Shown here piece after piece: positions 38,424 through 47,798 of a DNA stretch of 64,000 nt; the first letter of the stretch is position 1; each line of letters opens with the position of its first letter. The notes under the pieces are model-generated. The model made no database searches and was not told where the DNA came from. It saw only the letters and a program-made list of their open reading frames with translations. Source of the DNA: Acidobacteriota bacterium. GTDB taxonomy: Bacteria > Acidobacteriota > Blastocatellia > UBA7656. A program made the position numbers and the translations under genes. The stretch is taken from positions 1 through 64,000 of the forward strand of contig JACQDB010000036.1 in the NCBI GenBank assembly GCA_016201275.1. Direction: 5' to 3'.

Positions 38424-40190
38424 CTACTCTGCTGCCGCTGTAGGCTGCGCTTCTTCGCTGAGAATAACCTCGTCGCCCCCTTCCATCTTCATCTCGCGTA
38501 GGCTGTCGCGCATCAGCAGATAAACGATGTACGCCGCGATTGCCGAACCTGCAAGGTATAACATTCCGGTGACCCAACTGAAAAATATCATCTCGCCGAT
38601 GCCGACGATGCTTAAAAAAGTGAACACTGAACCAAACCCGAAAGCCAACAGATTGGTCTTCAAATCGCTCTTCTGTTGGCTCTCCGGCAGGTCACGCGAA
38701 ATGTGTCGCCACAACCACCCGCCGGGGCGCACCTTAAGATAAAAGGCCAGCAACTTCTCTTCGGAAACTGGATCCGTCATATAGGTCACGGCGATCCAAA
38801 TCAGTGTGCAAACCGGCGTCGCAATCAGTATGCGAATCGGGAACGAATAGCCTGTGAAAGCCAAAATTATCGAAACCGTTACCGAGGCGCACAACGCAGA
38901 AATTTCCGACCACGCGTTGACCCGCCACCACAGCCAGCGCAGGATGAAGACCGACCCTGTGCCTGCCATCATAGCGGCTTGCAGTTCCCACGCCTGCTGA
39001 ATCGAATTCATAAAGTAGCCGGTTATGCCGCCCATCACCACCAACACGATGGTGAACAATTTCGACATCATCACGTAGTGCGATTGCGTCTCTTCCTTAC
39101 GCATGAAACGGCGATAGACATCGTTGACCAGATACGACGCTCCCCAGTTGAGATGACTGGTCATGGTCGCCATGAAAGCGGCAAAGAATCCGGCGATAAT
39201 CAAACCGCGCACACCGACCGGCGCGTAGTGCAACAACATTTTCGGATACGCCAGTTGATGCTCCACCAAATCCGGAAAAGTTACCAACGAAGCCACTCCC
39301 ACTACTATCCACATCCAAGGCAGTAGCGAATAAGTCAGCACACTAAACCACAGCCCCGATAAAAAAGCGTGTCGCTCGTTTTTAGTCGAGAGGATGCGCT
39401 GCACATAATAGCCCGTGCCATCGGCGCGATCCGTACTCCACCACATCACCAGCATATAGATCAGAAAAGTCGGCAGTGGCATCCAGGTGGAAGTCGTCGT
39501 TGGCACTAGCAACAACTTTTCGGATTGACCAGCAGCGTCAAGCGAGTGTTTAATCGCGCCGAGTCCACCTAGCCCTGAGACCGCGAAATAAGCCAGCAGT
39601 AATGAGCCTAAGATGGCGATGAAAAATTGCAGGAAGTCTGTTGTCACCACTCCCCACAATCCAGACTTGACCGTATAGACGGTTGCCACTATGAGCAGAA
39701 TGACAATCGTTGTCCAGCGATTCAGCCCCACGGTAAGCGCGATTACTGTACTCATCGCCGAGATGATCCAGCCCATCTCTATGCAGTTGGAAATGACCCC
39801 GTAAAACAGCGCCATAGAGCCGCGCAGCACCGCCGCCGGACGCCCTTCGTAGCGCGATTCCACCAGTTCTATATCGGTCATAAATCTGGAGCGTCGCCAG
39901 TAGCGTGCGAAGACGTAGCCCGCCGACAAGCCTGTAAGCGAGAAGCTCCACTTGAACCAGTTGCCCGCGATGCCGTATTGCCGGACGTATTCGGTGACGG
40001 CAATCGGCGTGTCCGAGGCGAAGGCGGTGGCGGCAATCGAAGTCCCCGCCAGCCACCAAGGGAGGCTGCGCCCGGAGAGGAAAAAATCCTCCACGCTTCT
40101 GCCGCTACGTCGAGCGAAATAAAGACCCACACCGAGCGATAGCGCGATGTAACCAAAGATGATCAGCCAGTCAGCAGTTTGTAAAAGCAT
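38424..40190 (-). CDS. Sodium:solute symporter (SSS family)
   Basis: 588 residues with about 13-14 membrane helices. It begins LLQTADWLIIFGYIALSLGVGLYFARR, with the family motif FFLSGRSLPWWLAGTSIAATAFASDTP; GLIIAGFFAAFMATMTSHLNWG corresponds to the sodium-binding helix region. The sugar and myo-inositol branches of this family look similar, but the solute cannot be fixed. The RBS is weak. Its place among exported glycan-processing genes favours a sugar or sugar acid. Confidence 0.9.
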   Translation of the reverse strand: MLLQTADWLIIFGYIALSLGVGLYFARRSGRSVEDFFLSGRSLPWWLAGTSIAATAFASDTPIAVTEYVRQYGIAGNWFKWSFSLTGLSAGYVFARYWRRSRFMTDIELVESRYEGRPAAVLRGSMALFYGVISNCIEMGWIISAMSTVIALTVGLNRWTTIVILLIVATVYTVKSGLWGVVTTDFLQFFIAILGSLLLAYFAVSGLGGLGAIKHSLDAAGQSEKLLLVPTTTSTWMPLPTFLIYMLVMWWSTDRADGTGYYVQRILSTKNERHAFLSGLWFSVLTYSLLPWMWIVVGVASLVTFPDLVEHQLAYPKMLLHYAPVGVRGLIIAGFFAAFMATMTSHLNWGASYLVNDVYRRFMRKEETQSHYVMMSKLFTIVLVVMGGITGYFMNSIQQAWELQAAMMAGTGSVFILRWLWWRVNAWSEISALCASVTVSIILAFTGYSFPIRILIATPVCTLIWIAVTYMTDPVSEEKLLAFYLKVRPGGWLWRHISRDLPESQQKSDLKTNLLAFGFGSVFTFLSIVGIGEMIFFSWVTGMLYLAGSAIAAYIVYLLMRDSLREMKMEGGDEVILSEEAQPTAAAE

Positions 40191-40722
40191 AATTTATTTT
40201 TGGGGAAAGTAGGGAATTGATCGTTAGGCGACCCGTTGAATGTAACCCGACTTGGCAAAGCCGGAAAAAGACGCAAAGCTTTTTTGCGTCGTGTTGCGAT
40301 GATGGAATGTGACAAACGTGGCGTTCAAGTGGCGCCTTGAAACAAGCAAAACTCGACAGCACAAGTTATGTGAAATTTAGCTATCGCGCTCCTTGGCAGG
40401 GCAGCCGTAGGTTCATGCCATTAAGTTAAGGAAAAATGTTTACCGGGAGCGCGGCGATTCACGTCGGCATTGCCAAGCCAGCCGACGTGAACCGCCGCGC
40501 TCCCAGTCTTAACTTAATGCTATTAAGCCGTAGGCGCTCTCAAATAGCGCGGGCTTTCTTCTTGCTGGCGCTGCCCATTCATTTCGAGTAACGGCGAGAC
40601 TCAGGGCTTTCGCTGTACACTTATTTCGAGTGACAACGCAAAGTCTCTCGCTCCTAGCTCTTTCCGAGTGATGGCGTGAAACGGGCAACAGGAGCCACTT
40701 TCGAGTCTTGGCATATTCGCTT
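40191..40722. other. 532-base spacer with a palindromic element and a diverged repeat
   Basis: Holds the TIR element at 40419-40519 and a segment (40617-40730) that is similar over about 115 bases to 41269-41385. No gene recognised. Confidence 0.4.
40419..40519. mobile_element. 101-bp palindromic TIR element
   Basis: Ends CATTAAGTTAAG (40419-40430) and CTTAACTTAATG (40508-40519) are perfect. The inner arms GGGAGCGCGGCGATTCACG and complement (40445-40468 / 40481-40504) differ at one or two bases. Confidence 0.65.
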
Positions 40723-40783
40723 GCCTAGCGCTGATGGTAAGCGGCGCACTGTCTGGCGTGTCCGCTTAAACGACTGCTTAGGT
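40723..40783 (-). other. attC-like site after the GNAT gene
   Basis: On the - strand the 61-base segment starts ACCTAAGC (overlapping the GNAT stop codon), has the arms TTTAAGCGG and CCGCTTA, and ends GCTAGGC. This is the spacing and pairing of an integron attC site. Both outer core sites differ by one base from consensus. Confidence 0.4.
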
Positions 40784-41203
40784 TTCATTGATTAAGCCAT
40801 TCGCCAAAGCTTGAGCCTGATTTTGAAAAATCGCCATTGCTGTGTTCAGGCGTTTAAATCCGAGCTTTTTATAAAAGTCTTCGGTACCGGGATTCGCGTA
40901 TAAAAGTATCTTCTTATGCCCGGCGGATAGCTCTTTCAGTTTAGATATAATGGCTTTGCCAAGACCCAAACCGTGGTATTTCGGATGTACTGCCACATCG
41001 CATAAATACGAACAATCAATGCCATCTGCTAAGGCTCGACCTACACCTACCAAAACCTCGTCATCGAATACAAAACATTTATACATACTATTTGAAAAAG
41101 CAATTTTTAAATCTTCTGGTCTTTTATCACCCAGAGGAGCAATTTTGTAAAGATTCGACAACTCATTCCAATTGATGCTTTCCTGCTCGAAAATCCATTT
41201 CAT
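40778..41203 (-). CDS. GNAT-family N-acetyltransferase
   Basis: 141 residues, ATG with GGAG nine bases upstream. Acetyl-CoA-binding motif in VAVHPKYHGLGLGKAIISKL, then LLYANPGTEDFYKKLGFKRL. Substrate unknown; small stand-alone GNATs act on amines, antibiotics or protein ends. Codon use is more AT-rich than its neighbours (many Lys, Ile and Asn codons with A/T ends). The stop lies inside an attC-like site, and the preceding methyltransferase also has cassette-like edges. A captured gene cassette is likely. Confidence 0.85.
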   Translation of the reverse strand: MKWIFEQESINWNELSNLYKIAPLGDKRPEDLKIAFSNSMYKCFVFDDEVLVGVGRALADGIDCSYLCDVAVHPKYHGLGLGKAIISKLKELSAGHKKILLYANPGTEDFYKKLGFKRLNTAMAIFQNQAQALANGLINET

Positions 41204-41268
41204 TTTTCAAAACTCCTCAATGAAACATAATGCAAGTGCAGGTTAAATCCCGCCGCGAAGCTTGCGCT

Positions 41269-41385
41269 ACACCTGCATTTTGAGTTTCGACGCAAAGTCT
41301 CGCGCCGGTGATTCCTTGCAAGTGACGACGTGAAACTGGCTCTGGTAGCCGCTTTCGCGTCCCTTCTCCTTCACCTTGCCTAACG
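41269..41385. repeat. Diverged copy of the 40617-40730 segment
   Basis: Shared blocks include ACGCAAAGTCTC, AAGTGACGACGTGAAAC / GAGTGATGGCGTGAAAC and TTGCCTAACG / TTGCCTAGCG. The two copies flank the GNAT gene in the same orientation. Confidence 0.45.
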
Positions 41386-41449
41386 TCCGGTTGAACCAAA
41401 AGTTAGAAAATGAGCTAGCACTAGATAAGCGGAACATTCGACGGCTTAC

Positions 41450-42205
41450 CTAACGTGGCTTTCTTGCCCACGCCCCGAAGACCATGTCACCAACAAATGT
41501 CGCGCCCGTGTTCTCACATTCCTCAATGAGGCGTTGGTCGAGTGTATCAATATCAATTTCTTCTTCGGTAGCGATACCTTGTTGCACGATCCGGGGGAGC
41601 ATCGCGCGAACAGTGGCTCCAATGGCGTAATGCGCCTTTGGAGTTTGCACAATTGCCTCGGCGCGCACCTGCTCTACAGCAAGGCCTGCCTGCGCGAACA
41701 CGGAAGAGAGGTTGAAGCCTATGTGGATGTCGGCTCCCTCACGTTGAACCGTCTGCCATATCCACATATGAACGCGCTCGTGAAGCGGCAGGAGCGTCAG
41801 ACGCCCCGGCACCATCGCTGAGTCATGCTCTTGAAAGATGATAAGCCCACCTGGGCGCAGGGCACTGGCTAGCCGACGGACAGCAGCAATGGGGTCAGGC
41901 AGGTACATGAGTACCCGTCTCCCGACGATGGCGTCGTACAAGCCAATTTCCAGCGGGAACGTAGAGAGATCGCCTTCTACGAAGTTGGCATTCGAGAGGC
42001 CAAGATCACGCGCTCGTGTTCGAGCCGCCGCCAGAGGCACTGCGTCTCGATCCACGCCCAAAACCTTTCCCTGTTCACCAACCAGTCGCGCAGCCAGAAG
42101 TGATACGTCTCCACGTCCGCAGCCGACATCGAGAACGCGCATACCAGCGCCTATGCCTGCATCGATCAGTAGTCGCTCCGTTATGTCACCAATAATTTCT
42201 GTCAT
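41450..42205 (-). CDS. Class I SAM-dependent methyltransferase
   Basis: 251 residues. SAM motif I in MRVLDVGCGRGDVSLLAARL, acidic ribose-binding residue in VLGVDRD, then ANFVEGDLS and a motif IV-like YDAIVGRRVLMYLPDP. The UbiE/arsenite-methyltransferase-like core does not fix the substrate, and the C-terminal part (HIGFNLSSVFAQAGLAVEQV) is typical of small-molecule methyltransferases. The stop TAG lies within CGTTAGGT, and GTTAGAGC occurs about 28 bases before the start, both like integron core sites. Followed by GNAT on the same strand. Confidence 0.85.
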   Translation of the reverse strand: MTEIIGDITERLLIDAGIGAGMRVLDVGCGRGDVSLLAARLVGEQGKVLGVDRDAVPLAAARTRARDLGLSNANFVEGDLSTFPLEIGLYDAIVGRRVLMYLPDPIAAVRRLASALRPGGLIIFQEHDSAMVPGRLTLLPLHERVHMWIWQTVQREGADIHIGFNLSSVFAQAGLAVEQVRAEAIVQTPKAHYAIGATVRAMLPRIVQQGIATEEEIDIDTLDQRLIEECENTGATFVGDMVFGAWARKPR

Positions 42206-42266
42206 CGTTCTTTCCGTTTCTTATTCGCTCTAACCAATTTGCGAAAATGATTCCATCCCCGCTGCT

Positions 42267-44483
42267 TCACTGTTTGAGCGACACAGGCTGGTAGCTCACT
42301 TCAACCCAACTGACGATCCCTTCGCCCCTCGTTCTATCCACAGGTTTGACTTCGAGCTTGTTGGTTCCCACGATCAATTTCCAGACCAAGGGTGACGTGA
42401 CCTCTTGCCATTCGCCGTCATTGATACGCGCAACGTACTTGCGGAAAAATGGCATGGAGTTCTTCAACTCCACTTGCAACACGCCGCTGGTCTCACTGTA
42501 ATCGAGCGCCATCTGCGCTTGATTAAGCGTCCAGTAAAAGTCCCGCTCTTTGTCCGTGTGATTCGTATGAACCGACAGACGCGGCGTGTGACTGTCTTCC
42601 CATGAAATAAAGCCGTCCCAGTCGCGTCCGCCATTGCCTTGATTGAGCGGCAGCGGAGAGAGAGCAGACAAAAAATTATTGCGCGGCGTCATTCTCAAAA
42701 AACCCGCCGCCAAATAGCCATGCTCCCACCACCAGGCGTGCGAGGCTTTCGGCGTACCATAAGAAAAACCGCCCTCCACGCAATCAATCGGCACGCGCTT
42801 GCCGATAGCCCTACCCCTCGCGTTCATCTCTGCGGGAGAGGTATTCAGCAAGGTCTCGCCTTCTCTGTAAAAGGTCTCGACAAAGACGCGATGCAGCTCC
42901 AACAGATTGAGCGGCGTCCCTGTCTCTTTGTCAAAATAGTGGCAATCGAGCGAGGCGTCCATATAAATCCACTTGCGAAAATCACGCGACCACACTTCAG
43001 CTATCTCGTGTCCCATATCACGAAAACCGTCTATGGTGAAGTGTCTGCACGGTATGCCGAAAGCCCTACAGGCTTGCATAAAGACCAGCGTGTATTGCAT
43101 ACAATGCCCCGTTAAACATTGCCCTTGTGATGTGCTACGCAAAATATCCGCAGCGTCCCAAGCCGGGTACATAGTGCGAAACATTTCGCGTTCGTTGCGC
43201 TGCTGCGCGACCCAATGGCGCAAACGAGTGATGCGCTCAAACTCGGTCTGCGCTCCGGCTACCACTTCATCAAGCTTGTGCTGCTCGCGGAATCGCTTGA
43301 GCGCCGGTAAGTCTGCGGCTTCATAATCGAAAGCCACAGGACTCTCGACTATTTGTTGATTGTCGCTGCGTCTGACATAGACTCCGCGCTGCGGCGATAG
43401 GCGATATGCCGACTGCAATTCCAACGCGAACAGGCGCGGCGAAACCACAGGGTTAGTCGTCTTGAGCTTCAGTTGAAACTGCAAGAAACGTCCGCGCAGG
43501 CGAAGAGACGCGGCTTGGCTTGGGAGGAATTCAAGCCAATCACTCCAGGTCTCTGCCTGCGGGAAGGCGGTCGAGCCGCTGCGTGCGAAAATCTGCAGAC
43601 TCGCGCCCGGCGGTTCATCTACCTCTGCTGTAAACGATAGCGAATCGGCGATGATTGGTTGCGGCAACAACGCCGGTGCGCTCAAGGTTCCGGCGTCCAG
43701 CACAGCAGAAACACAAGAACCTTCCGCCGCATAACGGTTGAGAAATATCCTCACGCCGTACTCGCCTGTGATGTCGTTTTTCACACCAAGTTGTTTGCTC
43801 CAGGTCGCGCCGCCGTCTGTTGATTTGGCGCTGCGACCAGGGGCGCGGGTGCGAGTGAGCGAGCCTTTGGCAAAGTTTTCGTCAAGCGCGATGGGGAACC
43901 GCCAGCCCGCCGATGACGAGCGAAAGATGATGGTGTTGCTTCCTGCCTTCAGATATTCAAGAGGGATTTCCATAACATAAAAATCTTCCTCACGAAGTCC
44001 CTCGTGAAATTTCATCGAGTGACCGTTGACTTCGATTTGCAGCGGCGGCGCGTCATCATTTTCAGACGAGGCGTTAAAGAGCAGCCGCGCAGAGAAAGCT
44101 TGCGGTGAATCCAGCAGCAGTTCTTTGCGAATCACGGTCTGCATGGTCGCTATGTCATAAGCATTCGGGCGATGCGTGGAGCCGCTGGCAGGCGCGTCGT
44201 CTTCGATGAGCGTTCCTGTATCAAGCGCCAGTCCGCCAGCCGTCACGCGCAACTTGCGCGTCAGCGAGTCTGCATAAAGCGAGTGCGCCTCGAAGCGTTG
44301 TCGTGCTTGCTTCGTTTGAGCATCGTCGGCGTTCGCTTCAGTGAAGCCTTGCGCCAGCATAGCGGTGAGCAGACTCGCCCAGACAAGCAAGCGCACCGTC
44401 TGAAAAAAAGAACCTTCGCGCCGTGTATGAATTTTTTTTGTAGAGGAAAGTTTCTTTCTGAATGCCGATTTTCTAAAACGCAT
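42267..44483 (-). CDS. Large exported transglutaminase-like protein
   Basis: 738 residues from ATG 44483, with GAGGTG upstream. After a basic start comes a membrane/signal segment (TVRLLVWASLLTAMLAQGF). The first half is beta-rich; the transglutaminase-like core (about 370-560) has the Cys region QGQCLTGHCMQYTLVFMQACRA, His in MGHEIAEVW and Asp in WIYMDASLDCHYFD. The C-terminal part has beta-sandwich segments (VARINDGEWQEVTSPLVWKL). Its architecture resembles the transglutaminase protein at 34536 without the HEAT repeats. Substrate unknown. Confidence 0.8.
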   Translation of the reverse strand: MRFRKSAFRKKLSSTKKIHTRREGSFFQTVRLLVWASLLTAMLAQGFTEANADDAQTKQARQRFEAHSLYADSLTRKLRVTAGGLALDTGTLIEDDAPASGSTHRPNAYDIATMQTVIRKELLLDSPQAFSARLLFNASSENDDAPPLQIEVNGHSMKFHEGLREEDFYVMEIPLEYLKAGSNTIIFRSSSAGWRFPIALDENFAKGSLTRTRAPGRSAKSTDGGATWSKQLGVKNDITGEYGVRIFLNRYAAEGSCVSAVLDAGTLSAPALLPQPIIADSLSFTAEVDEPPGASLQIFARSGSTAFPQAETWSDWLEFLPSQAASLRLRGRFLQFQLKLKTTNPVVSPRLFALELQSAYRLSPQRGVYVRRSDNQQIVESPVAFDYEAADLPALKRFREQHKLDEVVAGAQTEFERITRLRHWVAQQRNEREMFRTMYPAWDAADILRSTSQGQCLTGHCMQYTLVFMQACRAFGIPCRHFTIDGFRDMGHEIAEVWSRDFRKWIYMDASLDCHYFDKETGTPLNLLELHRVFVETFYREGETLLNTSPAEMNARGRAIGKRVPIDCVEGGFSYGTPKASHAWWWEHGYLAAGFLRMTPRNNFLSALSPLPLNQGNGGRDWDGFISWEDSHTPRLSVHTNHTDKERDFYWTLNQAQMALDYSETSGVLQVELKNSMPFFRKYVARINDGEWQEVTSPLVWKLIVGTNKLEVKPVDRTRGEGIVSWVEVSYQPVSLKQ

Positions 44484-44504
44484 AGTGTCACCTCGATGTG
44501 AACC

Positions 44505-44605
44505 TTGAACCCTGTGCGGCTCTGCCGCTTGGATGTGCGGAGAGTCGCAGCCTCTCTGCAATGCTTACCGCATTTTTTTCACGACTGTGCCGCAAGCACC
44601 AACTG
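44505..44605. repeat. Repeat related to 10829-10924
   Basis: TGTGCGGCTCTGCCGCTT (44513-44530) and nearby ATGTGCGGA match the 126-bp element at 10799; the rest is diverged. Confidence 0.4.
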
Positions 44606-44647
44606 AGTCGTAGCACAACCGCAATCTCCAACTGAGTCGTCACACTT

Positions 44648-46657
44648 CTACCTTCGCCACGCGAAGAATTGCTCTATCTCCGGCAAGTGCCGCCGCATCA
44701 CTTCGACTTTGCGTTGCAGATGCGCGGGCAAGTCGAAACCGTAGATGAAGGTGTTTTCTTCCACCTTCGACTGCGCGATGAGCGGACGCCGAGCCTGTTG
44801 CAGCAAGGCTCGCAGTTCGCCTGTATTGGCGATTTCTTCAAGCGCCGCCGCTCGATATTCTTCGCGGTCGCGCCCCCAATCATCGGTGAAAGCATCCTGA
44901 TAAAACTCCGTGTATTTGTCGTGCAGGTATTGCGTCCGCAAAATATTTTTCAGAGTGGTCAGCGCCGAACGCAACACGGCGGTTTTCTGCGCCTCGGTTT
45001 CAATAAAAACTCGCGCATCTTCGGTAGTCGCCTTGCCACGCGCTTCGCTCATTGCCGCTATCGCTTCCGATAAGCGTTCGGTCATTCGCTGATATTGCGC
45101 CATTGTCCAAGGCGCATCTTCCCAGCGGAATCGCGGGCGATTGGCTTCCCAGAAAAAGTTAGTCCAGCCCTTATCGCCGGTTGCTAGAAATGTATGCTTG
45201 ACGAAGTAAGCGCGTTCGTCGGCGCTCAAAGTTTCGTGCGCGATGACCAGAGGGCGCACCAGAAACCGCCGCCAGACCAGCAGCAGCGCGAGGCGTTGCC
45301 CGAAGTTCGGCGGCATCATTCGCATAGTGTCATCAACCGCCCGCCATCCGCGAACCAGTGATTCCGCCGCCGCCGCGCCACCCAATCGCTCTGCCACACG
45401 ACGCACCGTCTGCTCTCTATCGCCTGCTTGTCCGGTCACGAACTCGCGGAAGACTTCCTGTCCGGCGACGGCTTCGGCAGCAGGCGGAGCGACGATGCCG
45501 CCAAAGTTGAGAAAGTTACGCACCCCTTGACGACGATACTCTTCAAGCCTGTCATATACGATGAAGGGTATAGGCAAGCCGAGTATGGGGTCTATGTCCA
45601 TGCCGTAATCGTGGACGTTGAGGACGTAGCAAGTGCGTCCGGCTTTGGCGGTGAGTTGCAATACGTTTTTGGTTTGCGTTCCCAACTCAATTCCTTGAAT
45701 GGCATACCAGGGCAACTTGAAAGAGCGTTCGCCAAGCTGCACGTTCGTGCCGTTGTGAGCCACGTAAGCCAGCGCGATGTCTTTGGGCAATTCGTCAATA
45801 AGTGGGTTGAGTTCTTCGCCGGTGAACTGCTCTGTCCACAGCACCAGTTTGGCGGATGAACGCGCCTCAAGGATGCCTGCGCGCCAAGCTTCCATAAATC
45901 CTTTGACGCGCTGCGCGACCGGAATCTGGCGACAACGCTCCGGTCCGTTCGGTCCGCCGTAGGTATATTCCGCCCAGCAAAAAGCCGCGCCGCTGTCCTG
46001 CGTCAAGATAATCAGATAATCCATCTCCGGCACAGCACGTAGCAGGTTGCTGACCATCTGTTTGTAATGCCGCAGAACTTCCGGGCTGTCTGTGTCCAGG
46101 CTGTAGCGCGCGTGTTTGCTGCGCCCCGGATGGTCTGAACGCGCGCCGCGCAATTCGGGATGGCGCAAGTAAAAAGCATCAGGCATCCAGCGTGGTTCGT
46201 AGGTGGCGAACACCGCTTTCAAGCCGTGTTTATGCGCCAATCGCGCCCGTTCGCGCAGTTGCGTCAAGTTGCGTTCGAGATAATCTTTAGGATAAACGCC
46301 GTGCGTCAAATCGCTGTCAACGAATTGCGAGAGCGATGGGCCGTAGGTGTTAAAAAGCGGGTAGAGGTCTGAAGGGTCTTCCTGTTCGATGACCTCAAGA
46401 GTCGCCAGCGCGTTGACATCAATGGCGGTATAACCCAAGCGCGCAGCGGTTGCGATGTAGCGATCCATATCTAGATACGCTTGACTGCGCTGATGCCCCA
46501 TCGCCAGCACGTTCCAAATCAGCAGTCGTTCATCGAACGGGAGTTGCTGCGGCTTCTGCATAATCGGCGTGGCTGTCGCAAGGTTGATTAAAATCACCAG
46601 CCAGGCGATGAAGGGAAGGCTCCCTCGCCAAAGTTTTCGCCATCGTCGTTGCGTCAT
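44648..46657 (-). CDS. Exported TIM-barrel protein, probable glycoside hydrolase
   Basis: 669 residues from ATG 46657, with GGAG eight bases upstream. Signal segment (RGSLPFIAWLVILINLATA), then a barrel-like stretch: RLLIWNVLAMGHQRSQAYLD, YTAIDVNALATLEVIEQED, HGLKAVFATYEPRWMPD, DYLIILTQDSGAAFCWAEY, LVLWTEQFTGEE and YVLNVHDYGMDIDP. The mix of barrel strands with acidic ends resembles GH20/GH67-like enzymes, but I cannot assign a family. The C-terminal half is helical with many Arg and Glu. Catalytic residues and substrate remain undetermined. Confidence 0.72.
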   Translation of the reverse strand: MTQRRWRKLWRGSLPFIAWLVILINLATATPIMQKPQQLPFDERLLIWNVLAMGHQRSQAYLDMDRYIATAARLGYTAIDVNALATLEVIEQEDPSDLYPLFNTYGPSLSQFVDSDLTHGVYPKDYLERNLTQLRERARLAHKHGLKAVFATYEPRWMPDAFYLRHPELRGARSDHPGRSKHARYSLDTDSPEVLRHYKQMVSNLLRAVPEMDYLIILTQDSGAAFCWAEYTYGGPNGPERCRQIPVAQRVKGFMEAWRAGILEARSSAKLVLWTEQFTGEELNPLIDELPKDIALAYVAHNGTNVQLGERSFKLPWYAIQGIELGTQTKNVLQLTAKAGRTCYVLNVHDYGMDIDPILGLPIPFIVYDRLEEYRRQGVRNFLNFGGIVAPPAAEAVAGQEVFREFVTGQAGDREQTVRRVAERLGGAAAAESLVRGWRAVDDTMRMMPPNFGQRLALLLVWRRFLVRPLVIAHETLSADERAYFVKHTFLATGDKGWTNFFWEANRPRFRWEDAPWTMAQYQRMTERLSEAIAAMSEARGKATTEDARVFIETEAQKTAVLRSALTTLKNILRTQYLHDKYTEFYQDAFTDDWGRDREEYRAAALEEIANTGELRALLQQARRPLIAQSKVEENTFIYGFDLPAHLQRKVEVMRRHLPEIEQFFAWRR

Positions 46658-46749
46658 TATTTCTTCTCCAGTCAAACTACGCTTGTATAGATTGCCGATT
46701 CAAAAAGTCGAAGGGGTTGAGGAGGGATGGGTTGGCGTCATCTCACGCC

Positions 46750-47778
46750 TCAAGATGAACTCTGATGCGCGCCCAAAAACAGGTCGCGCCCTTTGACCAA
46801 TGCGGCGATTTTGCGATCCGCAATCGAGCGCTTGTTCATCCAGAAACCGCAATCGGGATTGACCCATTTGATGCGCCCATCGCCGATAATCTTCGTCGCC
46901 TCTTCGATTCGTCGCGCTACGACTTCAGCAGTCTCTACGGTGTTCACCTTGACATCAATCACGCCCAAACCCAGACCGATGCGCGGATCAAGTTCGGCTT
47001 TGAAATACTTGAGTTCGTCGTAACCGCGAAAAGCGAATTCGAGCAGAACGTGGTCGCAGTGCAGCCGATTGATGAAGCCTATCAGTTTGCGCCAATCGCC
47101 TTGTTGAATCGTCTGTCCGCCATAATTGCCAAAGCACAAATGCACGCCTTTCTCTTTCGCCTGGGTCGCCGCATCCAGCACGGTGTTGATAGCCGCCGCC
47201 GCCCATTCACCTTCATCTGGATGACCTGTGATGTTGGCTTCGTCAACCTGTATGACTTCGGCATCAATCTCGCCGACCTGTGCGGCTAAAGCCTGCGCCA
47301 ACGCCATTGCCAACTCAGGGCGCTGCGCGTAGTGATGATCCATCAGCGTTTTGCAGAGCATATGGGGACCCGTAAGCGTGAACTTCATGGGGTGATGAGT
47401 GCAGGCGCGAGCGCGGCGATAATCTTCACCCAAATTCAAAACCCCTTCGTCAATCGCTCCCTCGACTATACCGGCGGGTTCGGCGCGAAAGCCCATGCCT
47501 TCGGAGCGGCGAAACTCCTCGATCTCGCGTCGTGTGACTCGCGAGCGTATGCCGTCCATAGGGCGTATGAAGTATTCGATCATCCCGTTGGTGTCTGGAT
47601 GATTGACATCCCAGCGGTAAAGCTCGCCATCGGCGACGACATCTATGCCTGCGAGTTCTTGAATCTTGAAGACGACTTTGGTGGCGTCAATCAATGCCTG
47701 CTGGCTGGGCAAAGCGATCAGCCATTCAGGCACAGGATAAGAGCCAACCACAGTGGCGCGAATTGAAGGGGTATCCAT
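46750..47778 (-). CDS. Cobalamin-independent methionine-synthase-like (MetE C-terminal family) protein
   Basis: 342 residues, ATG with AGGAGA seven bases upstream. MetE C-terminal fold with metal ligands visible as Cys in HLCFGNYGG, Glu in LLEFAFRGYD and Cys in WVNPDCGFWMNKRS; the YPVPEW start and GPHMLCKTL also fit. Stand-alone members of this family often move methyl groups between small donors and thiols and are not always methionine synthases. The acceptor is not known. The gene stands alone between the TIM-barrel hydrolase and a family A repeat. Confidence 0.88.
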   Translation of the reverse strand: MDTPSIRATVVGSYPVPEWLIALPSQQALIDATKVVFKIQELAGIDVVADGELYRWDVNHPDTNGMIEYFIRPMDGIRSRVTRREIEEFRRSEGMGFRAEPAGIVEGAIDEGVLNLGEDYRRARACTHHPMKFTLTGPHMLCKTLMDHHYAQRPELAMALAQALAAQVGEIDAEVIQVDEANITGHPDEGEWAAAAINTVLDAATQAKEKGVHLCFGNYGGQTIQQGDWRKLIGFINRLHCDHVLLEFAFRGYDELKYFKAELDPRIGLGLGVIDVKVNTVETAEVVARRIEEATKIIGDGRIKWVNPDCGFWMNKRSIADRKIAALVKGRDLFLGAHQSSS

Positions 47779-47798
47779 AAATTTCTCCTAAATTAAAA

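Noticed and set aside
41217-41399. 60-codon - strand frame between GNAT and methyltransferase
   Set aside because: It lies in the diverged 115-base repeat and crosses a GTTAGGC core-like site; it looks like non-coding sequence.
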